Shown: positions 26,476 through 36,254 of the stretch, one piece after another
How the letters are laid out: each line of letters opens with the position of its first letter
How positions within the stretch are numbered: position 1 is the first letter of the stretch
Source of the DNA: Oceanobacillus senegalensis
GTDB lineage: Bacteria; Bacillota; Bacilli; Bacillales; Amphibacillaceae
DNA: 64,000 nt
Assembly (NCBI RefSeq): GCF_900176885.1
Contig: NZ_LT839648.1
Span: 2,360,765 to 2,424,764 of the forward strand
Direction of reading: 5' to 3'
Position numbers and translations under genes: made by a program
Notes under the pieces: generated by a model
Database searches by the model: none
Seen by the model: the letters and a program-made list of their open reading frames with translations, nothing else
What the model was told of the DNA's origin: nothing

Positions 26476-27051
26476 TTAAAAGTCATACTCCGCTTCTTTA
26501 GCTTCCCGGACTTTTGTGTATGTTTCTGTTAAGATAATCGTATCCTCAAGCAAACGTTCCATCCGGAATAATACATCATCATTAATAATTTCTTTTCGAT
26601 GGAAATCTTGCCCCTCTATGAATACATAGGATTGAACAATTTGTGCTTTCATATATGATAAAATGGGTTTTAATTGCTGTTCAGGAATTAAATAATGCTT
26701 CGATGAACCAGCGGTGACAATGATACTAACCACTTTATTTCGAAATGCCTTTTCAGGAAGTAAATCAAAAACATTTTTCAATGTAGCTGGTATAGATGCT
26801 TGAAAAATAGGTGTACCAATTATAATAGCATCTGCCTCCATAAGGGATTGAGCTACATATTTGGTATCTCCCTCATATTCTAAATAATGACGTCCATCAC
26901 TAAACTGGAAATCCAATTCTGCTAAATCGATGAAGGTTGCATCTACTTCGGGATATTTATCTGTAAGTACATTCTTCACAACATTCATTGCGGTTCTAGT
27001 CTTAGAGCCAACTATCGAACCAGACAATCCTACTAATTTCAAATTCTCCAT
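26476..27051 (-). CDS. FMN reductase partner of the luciferase-like monooxygenase
   Basis: A 191-residue flavodoxin-fold NAD(P)H:FMN reductase of the SsuE/MsuE group: LVGLSGSIVGSKTRTAMNVV phosphate loop, IIGTPIFQASIPATLKNVFDLLP flavin/dimer motif, and VTAGSSKHYLIPEQQLKPIL. It starts three bases after the end of the monooxygenase gene, so the two form a two-component system in which this enzyme supplies reduced FMN. Confidence 0.9.
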   Translation of the reverse strand: MENLKLVGLSGSIVGSKTRTAMNVVKNVLTDKYPEVDATFIDLAELDFQFSDGRHYLEYEGDTKYVAQSLMEADAIIIGTPIFQASIPATLKNVFDLLPEKAFRNKVVSIIVTAGSSKHYLIPEQQLKPILSYMKAQIVQSYVFIEGQDFHRKEIINDDVLFRMERLLEDTIILTETYTKVREAKEAEYDF

Positions 27052-27054
27052 CTC

Positions 27055-28110
27055 CTATTTTGCTGTATATTTCTTGATAGCGGGTAATATTTCAGATCCA
27101 ATGATATCAATATTTCTCTTCAATCTATTATAGGATACACCACCAAAATCCATTTGCGCAATATAACGCTGATGACCAAATATTTCATGCTGATAGAGAA
27201 TCTTTTCAATAATTTCTTGAGGGCTTCCGATATTCATCACATCTTTCGGATGAGCACCTTGGGCAAAATGCTGCTTTGGAAAGCCTTGTCCATTGGTTAG
27301 CTTCATACCCTCATTAATGTGGGAATATGTTTCTTTTTGCGCCTGTTGTGTTGTTTCTGCAGCATAGAAGAACCCTGCCGTTGCTACCGGTAATTGTTCT
27401 GGATCATTCCCGCTCTTCTTTGCCGCTTCACGATAGGCATCGATTGACCTTTTGAAACTTGTGGCTGGTCCACCTAACGTAGCTAAAAACATGGGAACGC
27501 CTGCAATACCTGCCTTAATCGCACTTGACGGATGTCCACCTACTGCTCGCCAAATGGGTAAGAATCCATTTTTGGGCCTAGGAAGTATTTTGGCATTTTT
27601 CAGTGGTGCACGAAACTGCCCCTCCCAATTAACGACTTGCTGCTTATTTATTTGTAATAATAAATCAAATTTCTCCTCATATAATTCCTCATAATCACGA
27701 ATATCATAACCTAATAAATCAAAGAGACCAATTCTAGATGCACGTCCAGCAATAATTTCCGCCCGTCCTTTGGAAATTAAATCAATCGTAGCGAAATCCT
27801 CATACACGCGTACTGGATCCGATGTACTGATAATAGTAGAAGAACTAGCAATTTTAATTTTTTCCGTTGCTTGAGCAATAGCAGACAGGACAACCGAATG
27901 TGCTTGTGTTGTAAAATATTCCTGATGACTTTCCCCTACACTAAAAAAGTCTATACCTGCCTGCTCAGCAAGCTGGGCTAGCTCAATGATTTCATGTATG
28001 CGCTGTTCTGCAGAGATTCGCTCTCCAGTATGGGGGTCTGGTATATGATCTCCTAAGGTATATAGTCCAAACTCCAAACCTTTACTAGGATTGATCCGAT
28101 ATTTCTCCAT
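27055..28110 (-). CDS. LLM-class FMN-dependent monooxygenase
   Basis: A 351-residue bacterial-luciferase-like TIM-barrel oxygenase. Motifs include LEFGLYTLGDHIPDPHTG at the N-terminus, ELAQLAEQAGIDFFSVGESHQEYF, IKIASSSTIISTSDPVRVYEDFATIDLISKGRAEIIAGR and FLPIWRAVGGHPSSAIKAG. It uses FMNH2 from the co-transcribed reductase to oxidise an organic substrate, which cannot be predicted. It resembles the CE1758/SP_0267 subgroup, usually paired with a dedicated reductase as here. Confidence 0.9.
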   Translation of the reverse strand: MEKYRINPSKGLEFGLYTLGDHIPDPHTGERISAEQRIHEIIELAQLAEQAGIDFFSVGESHQEYFTTQAHSVVLSAIAQATEKIKIASSSTIISTSDPVRVYEDFATIDLISKGRAEIIAGRASRIGLFDLLGYDIRDYEELYEEKFDLLLQINKQQVVNWEGQFRAPLKNAKILPRPKNGFLPIWRAVGGHPSSAIKAGIAGVPMFLATLGGPATSFKRSIDAYREAAKKSGNDPEQLPVATAGFFYAAETTQQAQKETYSHINEGMKLTNGQGFPKQHFAQGAHPKDVMNIGSPQEIIEKILYQHEIFGHQRYIAQMDFGGVSYNRLKRNIDIIGSEILPAIKKYTAK

Positions 28111-28200
28111 TTATATCAACCTTTCTTTACCATTTACCATTTACCATGTCAATTACTTATTATTGTTTATTTTTATTATGGAATAAAAAAGGATGGAAAG

Positions 28201-28240
28201 AAACAAAAGACACATTCCCATTATATGGGTAGATGTGCCT
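28201..28240 (-). terminator. terminator of the HMA-like gene
   Basis: An interrupted hairpin (AAAAG-CACAT-CCC / GGG-ATGTG-CTTTT) directly after the stop, with flanking T/A runs. Confidence 0.6.
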
Positions 28241-28255
28241 TTTCCTTTATATCAA

Positions 28256-28477
28256 TCACGAAGTTTTAGCAAATAATACAGGAAATCCTAAGTCATTAAT
28301 CATTTCCTCAATTTGCTTCGCTTCAATTTTATTTTCATTGTATTGAGTTTCTACCATTTTAGAACTAAACGATACATTTGCGGAGTATATTCCTTCTGTA
28401 TTGTTTAATGTATTTTCAATGGTTGAAACACAGGATGGACGTGCGAGCGGTTCTAATTCAAATACTGTTTTTATCAT
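28256..28477 (-). CDS. heavy-metal-associated (HMA) domain protein with degenerate metal site
   Basis: A 73-residue protein with the ferredoxin-like HMA layout (strand, CxxC loop, helix, two strands, helix, strand), as in copper chaperones. The loop reads LARPSCVSTIE where the family has TCPSC(V)xKIE, so the first metal-binding Cys is replaced by Arg and only one Cys remains. It may have lost metal transfer or use a different ligand. GGAGG precedes the ATG. It is a single gene, not next to a P-type ATPase or CsoR. Confidence 0.75.
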   Translation of the reverse strand: MIKTVFELEPLARPSCVSTIENTLNNTEGIYSANVSFSSKMVETQYNENKIEAKQIEEMINDLGFPVLFAKTS

Positions 28478-28693
28478 GTTAGTTGGCCTCCTAAATTTAA
28501 TACCAAAACGATTTTAAACCATTTCTCGAAAAAAATCATCGCCTCATGATAGTTTTCATTATTTGTACACAATTAGGATAACCTTTTATCAAAAATGTTA
28601 TAATCCCTGTCTCCATCCTTTTACACGAAATCATTTTCATTGGGGAAAATTACATGTAAAATGAAACTGGAGTGAAATAAAAGGATGGGAAAA

Positions 28694-29734
28694 ATGAGGA
28701 AAATTTATAGTGACATTATTCAATTTCGCGGCAATCATTATGATTTCGGACACATGCAAGGAATGCAGTTAAAGGACTCCCTTATTGTTAAAAATCGAAA
28801 AAAGGCTTGGAAACTAAGAAGACCTCGCTTTTCAGTAAATGAACAGGAAACAAAATCAATGCTATTAAAATTTGCTCCCGGGATTTGGGAAGAGCTTCTC
28901 GGTTTACGTGACGCATTAAACGAGCCGATGGAGAATATCTTAAGGGATTATAGCGGATACCGTATTGAACCAGAAAAAAGTGGCTGTTCTATTTATACCA
29001 GTACAGATTTTATGGTTCGTAATTACGATTACCATCCCAAAACATATGAAGGAAGATTTAGCTTTTTCGGACCGAGTGATAGTGGTTATGCTGTAGTTGG
29101 ACCACAACAGCGAATTACTGGAAGAATGGATGGTATGAATGAATGTGGCCTAGTAATGGGGTATAATTCCATTCATCGTAAAAAACCTAAGGACGGATTT
29201 ATTTGCCATATGATAGGTAGAATTATCCTTGAAACCTGCGCAAATGTGGGTGAAGCTATTGATTTATTGAAAGAAATACCACACAGGCATTCATTCAGTT
29301 ATGTCCTGTTAGATACAGATGGTGTAACGAAAATTGTTGAAGCAAGTCCAAGATCTGTCCAAGTGCGCGAGTCCAATATGTGCACCAATCATTTCGAACT
29401 TCAAAAAGACGAAAACAAACGGTATTTAAAGGATTCTGAAGATAGATTAGAGGCGATAATGACACAGCAAGAGGATGCAACAGATATCTATCGTGCATTC
29501 CGAATGATGAATGACACAGATAAAGGTGTGTTCTCCATGGAATATAAAAATTGGGCTGGAACTATTCACACTTCTGCCTACCTTCCAAAGGAAAAGAAAG
29601 TATGGTTTGCCCTTGGCGGTGACCAAGAACCGATTATTTTTAACTTTGAAAAATGGCTACAGGGGGATGACGAAACTACCAAACAAATCCATGGTCAAAT
29701 AGATACTAATCTAAAGTTCGCACATCTTGATTAA
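28694..29734 (+). CDS. C45-family Ntn-hydrolase (acyltransferase/amidase)
   Basis: A protein of about 346 residues of the penicillin acyl-coenzyme A:6-APA acyltransferase (peptidase C45) family. The N-terminal half ends in SGCSIYTSTDFMVRNYD, where the Cys of GCS is the autoprocessing N-terminal nucleophile. MDGMNECGLVMGYNS and YVLLDTDGVTKIVEASP are conserved downstream strands. Self-cleavage before this Cys would give an active enzyme that hydrolyses an amide or acyl bond; the substrate is unknown. I prefer the ATG at 28694 to that at 28685, which sits against its own ribosome site. Confidence 0.85.
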   Translation: MRKIYSDIIQFRGNHYDFGHMQGMQLKDSLIVKNRKKAWKLRRPRFSVNEQETKSMLLKFAPGIWEELLGLRDALNEPMENILRDYSGYRIEPEKSGCSIYTSTDFMVRNYDYHPKTYEGRFSFFGPSDSGYAVVGPQQRITGRMDGMNECGLVMGYNSIHRKKPKDGFICHMIGRIILETCANVGEAIDLLKEIPHRHSFSYVLLDTDGVTKIVEASPRSVQVRESNMCTNHFELQKDENKRYLKDSEDRLEAIMTQQEDATDIYRAFRMMNDTDKGVFSMEYKNWAGTIHTSAYLPKEKKVWFALGGDQEPIIFNFEKWLQGDDETTKQIHGQIDTNLKFAHLD

Positions 29735-29792
29735 TTATATTAGGTGCCTCTTTTGAGGTGCCTATCATCCTAGCTAAACATCACACATCTAC

Positions 29793-30275
29793 TCATCTCA
29801 TCTCCCTTTTTCTTTTCATTGTAATAAACTCCATTTCTTTACTATAAAAACTAGCATCTTCCACAAATCCCAATTTTTTATAAAGACGAATAGCACGTTC
29901 ATTAAATGTAGCTACTGTTAAACGAATGTCCTTATCTGGATGCTTTTCTTGTATAAAACGAAGAATCCGAGAAAAGAAGATATGTCCCTTTCCCTTTCCA
30001 GTCAGTCTTGGTTTCATACCAATTCCAACATCGATACAATCCTCTTTATATACTCCATTTAGTTCGCCGTCAGGAATTTGTGCCGGCCTGCCAATACAAA
30101 AATACCCTATCAAATCATTATACTTATCGAGCACAACAAAATATTTATACGTTAATAATTCCATAATGGCACCACTTGTCAGGACATTATTATAGAAATT
30201 ATATGGCTTTTCATATTTCCAGCAGAGCACATCAACGGCATACTTTTCTGTCATTTTTTTAATTATCAGTTGCAT
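29793..30275 (-). CDS. GNAT-family N-acetyltransferase
   Basis: A 160-residue acetyl-CoA-dependent acetyltransferase. The GNAT core is seen as IGYFCIGRPAQ (strand), VDVGIGMKPRLTGKGKGHIFFSRILRFI (a variant of the Q/RxxGxG/A acetyl-CoA loop) and IRLTVATFNERAIRLYKKLGFVED (C-terminal strand-helix). The substrate is unknown. The start has GAGGAG upstream. Confidence 0.85.
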   Translation of the reverse strand: MQLIIKKMTEKYAVDVLCWKYEKPYNFYNNVLTSGAIMELLTYKYFVVLDKYNDLIGYFCIGRPAQIPDGELNGVYKEDCIDVGIGMKPRLTGKGKGHIFFSRILRFIQEKHPDKDIRLTVATFNERAIRLYKKLGFVEDASFYSKEMEFITMKRKREMR

Positions 30276-30330
30276 TGCTTCTCCTCAATTCTAATCACCT
30301 ATTTATATATTTATTTTACCAGATGAATAA

Positions 30331-30560
30331 GGACGGTTCTACTTCATCCAAGACAATGGAAACGATACATCATACCTATACAGAGATGTTTCATAAGATA
30401 GCTTGTAATGGTTTAAATGAGTTTTCCAAAAAAGCTCCAGTAGCAACTCTAAGGCCAAGCACTTTGACAAATGAGCAAGCAATGACAGAAATGAAAACCC
30501 AAATAAATAGAGACGGTCTCACGCTTCTTTTACATAAAATGGAAGCAAGAGAACCGTCCC
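30331..30560. repeat. 230-bp element bounded by inverted GGACGGTTCT ends
   Basis: GGACGGTTCT at 30331 and its complement AGAACCGTCC at 30550 bound a segment between two genes. A 100-codon open frame crosses it, but it has no ribosome site, so I do not call it a gene. Single GGGACGGT motifs recur at 61654, 62191 and 62618. Confidence 0.5.
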
Positions 30561-30562
30561 TA

Positions 30563-31105
30563 TTATACAATAATTAAATTCTGCACAGGTAGATCATGTT
30601 CATCAACTGGAACCTGCTCAACTAGTTGAAGCGTACTTACCAATGATACGGTAATATTTGGGAAATCTGCTAGAAACCGGTCATAATATCCTCCACCGAA
30701 GCCAATACGATAGCCTTTCCCATCAAAAACAATTCCAGGAACAACCAATAACCCGATATCATTTTTATCAACTATGTCTGTTTCCTCTGGTATTGGCTCC
30801 ATTAAATTATGATAAACTGCCTCCAGTTGCCCAAAATTGTCCAATCGATAAAAATCCATTTTTCTTTCCTTTGGTATGCATTTAGGTACACAAATCGTTT
30901 TACCCTGTTTCCAGCCTTGTTCTATTATTGTCCTAGTCTCCCATTCAAATCCATGAGATACAGTAATTCCTATCGTTTGTGATTCCTTCCACCAATCTGA
31001 TGCCGTTAAGTTCTTTATGAGATGACTTTCAATTTGCTCTTTTTCTTTCTTTGACAAAGCTTTTAAACTAGTAATAATAGTTTGACGCAGTTCTGATTTA
31101 TTCAA
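30563..31105 (-). CDS. 5-formyltetrahydrofolate cyclo-ligase
   Basis: A 180-residue enzyme (B. subtilis YqgN type) that converts 5-formyl-THF to 5,10-methenyl-THF with ATP. Visible motifs: N-terminal KSELRQTIITSLKALS, and the C-terminal substrate/ATP site VPGIVFDGKGYRIGFGGGYYDRFL. The start is a TTG with GGAGG ten bases upstream. It is the third gene of a folate cluster with folE and folC. Confidence 0.92.
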   Translation of the reverse strand: MNKSELRQTIITSLKALSKKEKEQIESHLIKNLTASDWWKESQTIGITVSHGFEWETRTIIEQGWKQGKTICVPKCIPKERKMDFYRLDNFGQLEAVYHNLMEPIPEETDIVDKNDIGLLVVPGIVFDGKGYRIGFGGGYYDRFLADFPNITVSLVSTLQLVEQVPVDEHDLPVQNLIIV

Positions 31106-31132
31106 ATGAACCTCCCCCCATAACGAACATAC

Positions 31133-31690
31133 TTACATTTTAATTAATGATAAAACTTCATTCCTAGACTTACTATTCGATCTGAAGGATCCCCGTACAG
31201 CACTCGTTACGGTGTTTGATCCTTGTTTTTTCACACCGCGAATACTCATGCACATATGCTCTGCTTCTAGTATGACCATCACACCGACAGGGTCTAACTC
31301 CTCCATCAGCAAATCTGCTACTGACTTTGTGATTCGCTCCTGCAACTGTGGCCTTTTACTAATATCATCCACAATTCTCGCCATTTTACTTAGACCGATA
31401 ACTCGACCATTCTGTGGTATATAAGCAACATGGGCTTTTCCAATAAATGGAACTAAATGATGCTCACACATTGAGGAAAATGGAATATCCTTTACTAGCA
31501 CCATTTCCTCATGCTGTTCTTCAAACACGGTTTTGCAATGTATTGCTGGATCCTTAGATAATCCAGCAAATACTTCCTCATACATCTTTGCAACCCGCTC
31601 AGGGGTATCTTCCAATCCTTGTCTATCTGGGTCATCTCCAATTGCTTCTAAAATCATTCTGACCGCTGATGCAATTTTTTCTTTATCCAT
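31133..31690 (-). CDS. folE: GTP cyclohydrolase I
   Basis: A 185-residue FolE that converts GTP to 7,8-dihydroneopterin triphosphate, the first step of folate synthesis. It shows the typical [20 protein letters not shown], the zinc site [10 protein letters not shown] (Cys, His), [20 protein letters not shown], and Cys/His in [16 protein letters not shown]. The start overlaps the end of folC by eight bases, so the two are coupled. Confidence 0.95.
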   Translation of the reverse strand: MDKEKIASAVRMILEAIGDDPDRQGLEDTPERVAKMYEEVFAGLSKDPAIHCKTVFEEQHEEMVLVKDIPFSSMCEHHLVPFIGKAHVAYIPQNGRVIGLSKMARIVDDISKRPQLQERITKSVADLLMEELDPVGVMVILEAEHMCMSIRGVKKQGSNTVTSAVRGSFRSNSKSRNEVLSLIKM

Positions 31691-32990
31691 CGTTCAATGC
31701 CTCATTTCTGTTTATAAAAAATTTCCCTGATGTTATTCTGCTTCGAATAGCACCGATATAGTAAAGGGATCCAAATGCACAAATCACATCATGGTTATTT
31801 ACTTGTTTTATTGCCATTTGAATCGCTTGATCATAGGAATCACTAGCTATTGTCGGTACACCATATTCTTCTATATATCCCGCTAAATTACCAGCATCCA
31901 TTGCTCTTGGATTATCCGGAGTTACCGTTATAAAGGAATCGATGACAGGTAACACCGCTTCCACCATTTGCCGGGCATCCTTATCTCTTAAGATACCAAG
32001 AATTGCAACGATTCTTCTGTTAGAAAAATGCTTTGTTAAATTATCTACTAATGCTCGAATACTGTCAATATTATGTGCACCATCAATTACAATGGTTGGT
32101 TGTTTACTAATTACTTCAAATCTCCCAGGCCACTTGGTTTCGGCTAGTCCATCTCGTAAAGCCTCTTCACTAACAGGAAAACGCAATTTATTCAATAGTT
32201 GAACAGCTTCAACCACTACAGCAGCATTTTTCAGTTGATGATGACCAAGTAAACGAATTTTTAGATTTTTATAGGTTTGATAATGGAAAACCTGACCATT
32301 TAAATCAGAAAGAACGGGAGTTAAAGAACGTAAATCTGGCTTAATCACTTCATTATTTTTTAAAAGAGCCGTTTGGACAATAACTTCCTCTGCCTCTTTA
32401 TCCTGTGGATAAAGAACAGTCGTACTACCTTCCTTAATAATGCCTGCTTTCTCTCCTGCAATTTCTGTTAATGTTTCTCCGAGAATTGCTTGATGATCAT
32501 AGCCTATAGGTGTTATGACTGACATAAGCGGTGGACCAATAACATTCGTAGAATCCAATTTCCCCCCTAAGCCTACTTCTAGAACAACAATATCACAATC
32601 CATCTTATGAAAATAGGTTAATGCAATGGCTGTAATGATTTCAAATTCTGTTGGGGCCTCCCGCATAGACTCAACTTTTTCTTTTACTAGCTTTGTAATA
32701 TTTCCAAGGGACTGATCCGGAATTTCCTCATGATTCACTTGAATTCTCTCATTAAATCGTTCAATATAAGGGGACGTGAATAATCCTGTTTTGTATCCAG
32801 CCTTTGTTAAAATATGACTAAGATAAGAGGCAACAGAACCTTTTCCATTCGTTCCGGCTATATGTATAAATTTCAACCTTTTTTGTGGATTTCCAAGTTT
32901 CGTCATCAGTTCACGTATATTATCCAGACCCAGCCTCATCCCATGATATTTTGGACTGTGAATATAATCTAATGCTTCATCATAATTCAT
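31683..32990 (-). CDS. folC: folylpolyglutamate / dihydrofolate synthase
   Basis: A 435-residue Mur-ligase-like enzyme that adds glutamate to folates (and joins dihydropteroate to glutamate). Motifs: P-loop [19 protein letters not shown] (about 43-61), [29 protein letters not shown], and the Mur-like C-terminal domain with [16 protein letters not shown] precedes the ATG. It is first in the folC-folE-cyclo-ligase operon. Confidence 0.95.
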   Translation of the reverse strand: MNYDEALDYIHSPKYHGMRLGLDNIRELMTKLGNPQKRLKFIHIAGTNGKGSVASYLSHILTKAGYKTGLFTSPYIERFNERIQVNHEEIPDQSLGNITKLVKEKVESMREAPTEFEIITAIALTYFHKMDCDIVVLEVGLGGKLDSTNVIGPPLMSVITPIGYDHQAILGETLTEIAGEKAGIIKEGSTTVLYPQDKEAEEVIVQTALLKNNEVIKPDLRSLTPVLSDLNGQVFHYQTYKNLKIRLLGHHQLKNAAVVVEAVQLLNKLRFPVSEEALRDGLAETKWPGRFEVISKQPTIVIDGAHNIDSIRALVDNLTKHFSNRRIVAILGILRDKDARQMVEAVLPVIDSFITVTPDNPRAMDAGNLAGYIEEYGVPTIASDSYDQAIQMAIKQVNNHDVICAFGSLYYIGAIRSRITSGKFFINRNEALNDG

Positions 32991-33129
32991 GGTGTATACT
33001 CCTACCTTTAAAATTGTACAAAATTTGCGTTTACTTCTACTATTATAGAGTAATTAGGATAAAATGATAAGCAAACCTTTTAAAAATAAAAATAAAAATA
33101 AACAAAACGGATACAAAGTCAAAAACAGA

Positions 33130-33156
33130 AAAAAAGCCTGCCGAAAAAGCAGTGCT
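33130..33156 (-). terminator. terminator of the DegV gene
   Basis: A bulged stem AGC(A)CTGC / GCAGGCT followed by TTTTTTTC on the minus strand, overlapping the stop. Confidence 0.65.
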
Positions 33157-34009
33157 ACTCCTTTATATTCCAAAACACACCTATGGTACCTTCTCCTCCA
33201 TGAACAGCTAAAGAAGTACTAATCTCTCCTATCACTGTTTCGATTCCCGGAAGTTCCTTATTTATCCTTTTTTTTAATGACATTGCTTTTTCTCGTACAT
33301 TCCCATGCACAATATTTATTCGTTTTACTGGATTCCTTTCGCACGATTCTTGGAGAAGACTTATTATTTTAGTAATCGCTTTCTTTTCTGAACGAATACG
33401 CTCCACTAAATTTAATTCACCATTTGAATCAATTGATAAAATAGGTTTTATATTAAGAAAATTACCGAGTAAAAAAGAAGTTCCTGACATCCTCCCACCT
33501 TTGTATAATTGCTCAAGACTACCTAAAACAATTAAATTCATAGAATTCTTCGCCAGAAGACGTAGTTCCTCAGCTATAAATCTAACCTCTTTTCCTTCAT
33601 TCCTTAATTTTAATCCTTTCGCAATCAAATCTGTTATTGCAAACGATAGAGAATGAGAATCTATCACTTCTACATCAAATCCCGCTTGATCTTTACCAGC
33701 TATAGAACTAGAAATGGTACCACTTAATTTGGATGAGACATGAATAGCTATTGCATGGTCATAATCCCTTTTCAATTTCTCGTATAACTCATAGAATTTT
33801 CCGACATTTGGCTGAGATGTTTTCGGTACCTCTTTAACATTGCAGATGATTTCATATAGTTGTTTGCTTGTTAAATCCACCCCGTCCTCATACTGTTTTC
33901 CTTCAGAAATAACAACGATTGGAACCACATATACATCTGGATGAGAACGCATCTCCTCCGTTAAATAAGCAGTACTATCCGTCACAAAGGCTATTTTCTT
34001 ATTCGTCAA
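33155..34009 (-). CDS. DegV-family fatty-acid-binding protein
   Basis: A 284-residue DegV/FakB fold protein: KIAFVTDSTAYL at the start, a PKTSQPNVGKF loop, the HVSSKLSGTISSS fatty-acid head-group loop, VIDSHSLSFA, and GGRMSGTSFLLGNFLNIKPIL. FakB proteins present fatty acids to the kinase FakA for phospholipid synthesis. The start appears to be a TTG with only a weak ribosome site. Confidence 0.9.
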   Translation of the reverse strand: MTNKKIAFVTDSTAYLTEEMRSHPDVYVVPIVVISEGKQYEDGVDLTSKQLYEIICNVKEVPKTSQPNVGKFYELYEKLKRDYDHAIAIHVSSKLSGTISSSIAGKDQAGFDVEVIDSHSLSFAITDLIAKGLKLRNEGKEVRFIAEELRLLAKNSMNLIVLGSLEQLYKGGRMSGTSFLLGNFLNIKPILSIDSNGELNLVERIRSEKKAITKIISLLQESCERNPVKRINIVHGNVREKAMSLKKRINKELPGIETVIGEISTSLAVHGGEGTIGVFWNIKE

Positions 34010-34075
34010 ATCTTAAACCACACTCCCTTATATATGAACCTTTCATGATGAAAGACCTTTCTCTATCTCTGTTGT

Positions 34076-34480
34076 TTAAAAATATGGCACTTCCCTCACC
34101 ATACCATCTTTTACAACCATATAGTTAAAAGTTTGGGTACTTGATGTCTTTTCTTTCAAAAATTCTAATAGCTCAAAATAAGCTGAATGAAATATAAAAC
34201 GAAGAACGTCATCAAACGATTGATAAAATAATGTGTAGCTGCTTTTCATCAACGGTAATTTACGGATATAGACTACCAATTGCTTCTGATGATTTAGCTT
34301 GTCGAATAAATAACCCTTCTCTTCTTCACAAATACACGAAAGAATATCTATTGCCTTTCGTGGCTCCTCGATTGGCCGAAAGATCAGAATATTACTTTGC
34401 CTCTTTCCCAAATAAATCCGAAACCCTCCTGATCTTTCGGTTAATAACATAAAGTCATCTTTTAATCCCGGTAGTTTCAT
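34076..34480 (-). CDS. hypothetical protein
   Basis: A 134-residue soluble protein, mixed alpha/beta, without recognisable motifs: an N-terminal KDDFMLLTERSGGFRIYLGKRQSNILIFRP strand region and a helical C-terminal half rich in Phe/Tyr. AAGGATGA precedes the ATG. It lies just upstream of degV in the same direction with a gap of about 66 bp. I do not recognise it. Confidence 0.55.
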   Translation of the reverse strand: MKLPGLKDDFMLLTERSGGFRIYLGKRQSNILIFRPIEEPRKAIDILSCICEEEKGYLFDKLNHQKQLVVYIRKLPLMKSSYTLFYQSFDDVLRFIFHSAYFELLEFLKEKTSSTQTFNYMVVKDGMVREVPYF

Positions 34481-34661
34481 TGTATGATTTCATCCTTATT
34501 TACAGAATTAAAATCTTTTTGTACGGATCCCACACATGGCGAAAAATTACGATTGGTCTTTTTAGTATGAACCAATTCAAGTTTTACTACACCTTAGAAA
34601 CATATGGCAGTTCTTACCAATAGCGTACTTAACCGGGAGAATATATTTTAATCGATCATTG

Positions 34662-34853
34662 TTATTTATTCCTCTTTTTTTTAATTTTGTACTCGATTGC
34701 ACTCCAGTATAAGGCTATGAAGACGGTTACTACAACGATAATGGTGAATAATAAACTATCTCTTGCTTCTGTGTTACTTAAGGCGATGATTAGGACAGAA
34801 AATAATATCGAACTAATCTGTAAGAATAACACTTTTCTCTTTAGCGTATCCAT
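34662..34853 (-). CDS. small two-helix membrane protein
   Basis: A 63-residue protein with two membrane segments (about 7-26 and 34-53) and a Lys-rich C-terminus (EYKIKKKRNK) likely on the cytosolic side. AAGGGGG lies five bases before the chosen second ATG. No family recognised. Confidence 0.55.
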   Translation of the reverse strand: MDTLKRKVLFLQISSILFSVLIIALSNTEARDSLLFTIIVVVTVFIALYWSAIEYKIKKKRNK

Positions 34854-35114
34854 CATATCCCCCTTACTACAGCTACAAATGTATTCCTTATTTTAATATA
34901 GAGAAAATGGAAAAGTTTGTTCATATATTTCTTTTTTTCATTAATGTTTCTATTTCTAATACCTTATTTGTTAGTTTAACATGAAATCTTTTAAAGTCAT
35001 GTGTTATTTTTCCAATATTCATAAATTATTTAAAAATAAATCATTTTCTATACTGAATGGTTGCAGGTTAGATGGGAAAAGTAAGTTGGAAAAATGGAAA
35101 GGAGAGAATGTACG

Positions 35115-35282
35115 ATGAGTCGCGGTAAAGGATATAACCACAAAAGAAAAGGTCACCCGGGTAATTTCCCTAAAGATAATCTAGTGGAGGCAAAGGAACA
35201 TAATCGTCAATTTGAGCAAGAAGAGGACATTGTAACACACGAAGCATTTAAAAACCGACCAAAAAATGATGAAATGCCATAA
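35115..35282 (+). CDS. small hydrophilic protein (YfhD-like?)
   Basis: A 55-residue charged protein: basic Gly-rich N-terminus MSRGKGYNHKRKGHPGNFP and acidic-helical remainder with QFEQEEDIVTHEAF. Length and composition are like the small YfhD-type or spore-associated proteins of Bacillales, but the match is weak. GGAGAG precedes the ATG at 35115, chosen over one at 35094. A dispersed repeat begins just after the stop. Confidence 0.55.
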   Translation: MSRGKGYNHKRKGHPGNFPKDNLVEAKEHNRQFEQEEDIVTHEAFKNRPKNDEMP

Positions 35283-35290
35283 AAAGCGAA

Positions 35291-35526
35291 AAAGAGGCTG
35301 AGACATAACTAATGTGTCTAACTCAAAAAGCGAACAATGCACTAATTAGCGGAGAAAATATACGTAGATTCCTACGGGATGAGAGGCCTAGGTGAGACAC
35401 CATAGTGCGTTAGCACGAAGGTGGCTCATCAGCCGCCCTAAGGTGCGCGAAGTATATTTCCGGAGTGGCTTTTCGCACCAACCGTTCGGGTTTTGTGTTT
35501 AAAAAATACTTTTGTCTCAGCCTCTA
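35291..35526. repeat. dispersed palindromic repeat R1, middle copy
   Basis: About 236 bp with ends AAGAGGCTGAGACATAACT and TTTTGTCTCAGCCTCT and the GC-rich core GATGAGAGGCCTAGGTGAGA ... GGCTCATCAGCCGCCCTAAG. The core is almost identical to that at 52793-53090. It fills the gap between two convergent genes. Confidence 0.85.
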
Positions 35527-35535
35527 TCCAATTAG

Positions 35536-36138
35536 TTATTTTAGTTCAATCGAAATAATATAGACCTGTTCATAGTCTGTTTGTTGCTTTAATGCCTCTT
35601 CCGTTGATAAGTCACTATATATGGAAATACCATTTTTATTAGAAAAAACAAGAGATGCAATGACCAGTTTTTCTCCAATGTATAGAGGAGTTGGCTCAGT
35701 AAGACCTCCCCAAGCGGATGAATTCAGCTCTTCCCTTCCCTCGAATTCCTTCATTTGCATTCCACTGCTTTGGCCATTTTCATCCATATGAGAACAAACC
35801 CATTTCTCCTCATTTTCGTTTAATTTTTGCCGTAGAAAAACAGTCCTTATTGAATTGTCATCATTAACATGAGACTCTAATTCTGCAAAAGTCCCCATAA
35901 GTTCTCCATTTTTGTAATAATCGATTGTTGTTTCTATTGCCCGAACTTCTTCATCATGAATGTTAACATCATAAGCAAAGTTTTCCATCGCCATAATTTG
36001 TGTAAGGTTCTTTTCATAGTTTGATAATTTTGCAGGTTGAATAGCTGCATCCCCTTCTTCTTCAAGGGGCTCTTTAGTCGAACACGCTGATAATACCAAG
36101 ATTACACTTATCATCACCACTGCACATAAACGCTTCAC
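35536..36138 (-). CDS. hypothetical lipoprotein
   Basis: A 200-residue lipoprotein: GTG start after GGGTGAG, signal peptide with lipobox LSAC (Cys19), then an acidic linker and a beta-rich extracytoplasmic domain with WVCSHMDENGQSSGMQMKEF and TPLYIGEKLVIASLVFSNKNG. It has no recognised family and stands alone. Confidence 0.7.
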   Translation of the reverse strand: MKRLCAVVMISVILVLSACSTKEPLEEEGDAAIQPAKLSNYEKNLTQIMAMENFAYDVNIHDEEVRAIETTIDYYKNGELMGTFAELESHVNDDNSIRTVFLRQKLNENEEKWVCSHMDENGQSSGMQMKEFEGREELNSSAWGGLTEPTPLYIGEKLVIASLVFSNKNGISIYSDLSTEEALKQQTDYEQVYIISIELK

Positions 36139-36254
36139 TTTAACTCACCCATTTCGTTTACAAAACATCCTTTATTATTTCTCCTAGCAAAATTTGTAGC
36201 ATCCTCATTGTAACACTCCGTTCCTCAATATTTAAGATGAAAATGCAGCATATT

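Noticed and set aside
30275-30577. 100-codon open frame between the acetyltransferase and cyclo-ligase genes
   Set aside because: No ribosome site, and it runs across the inverted GGACGGTTCT element into the end of the cyclo-ligase gene on the other strand.
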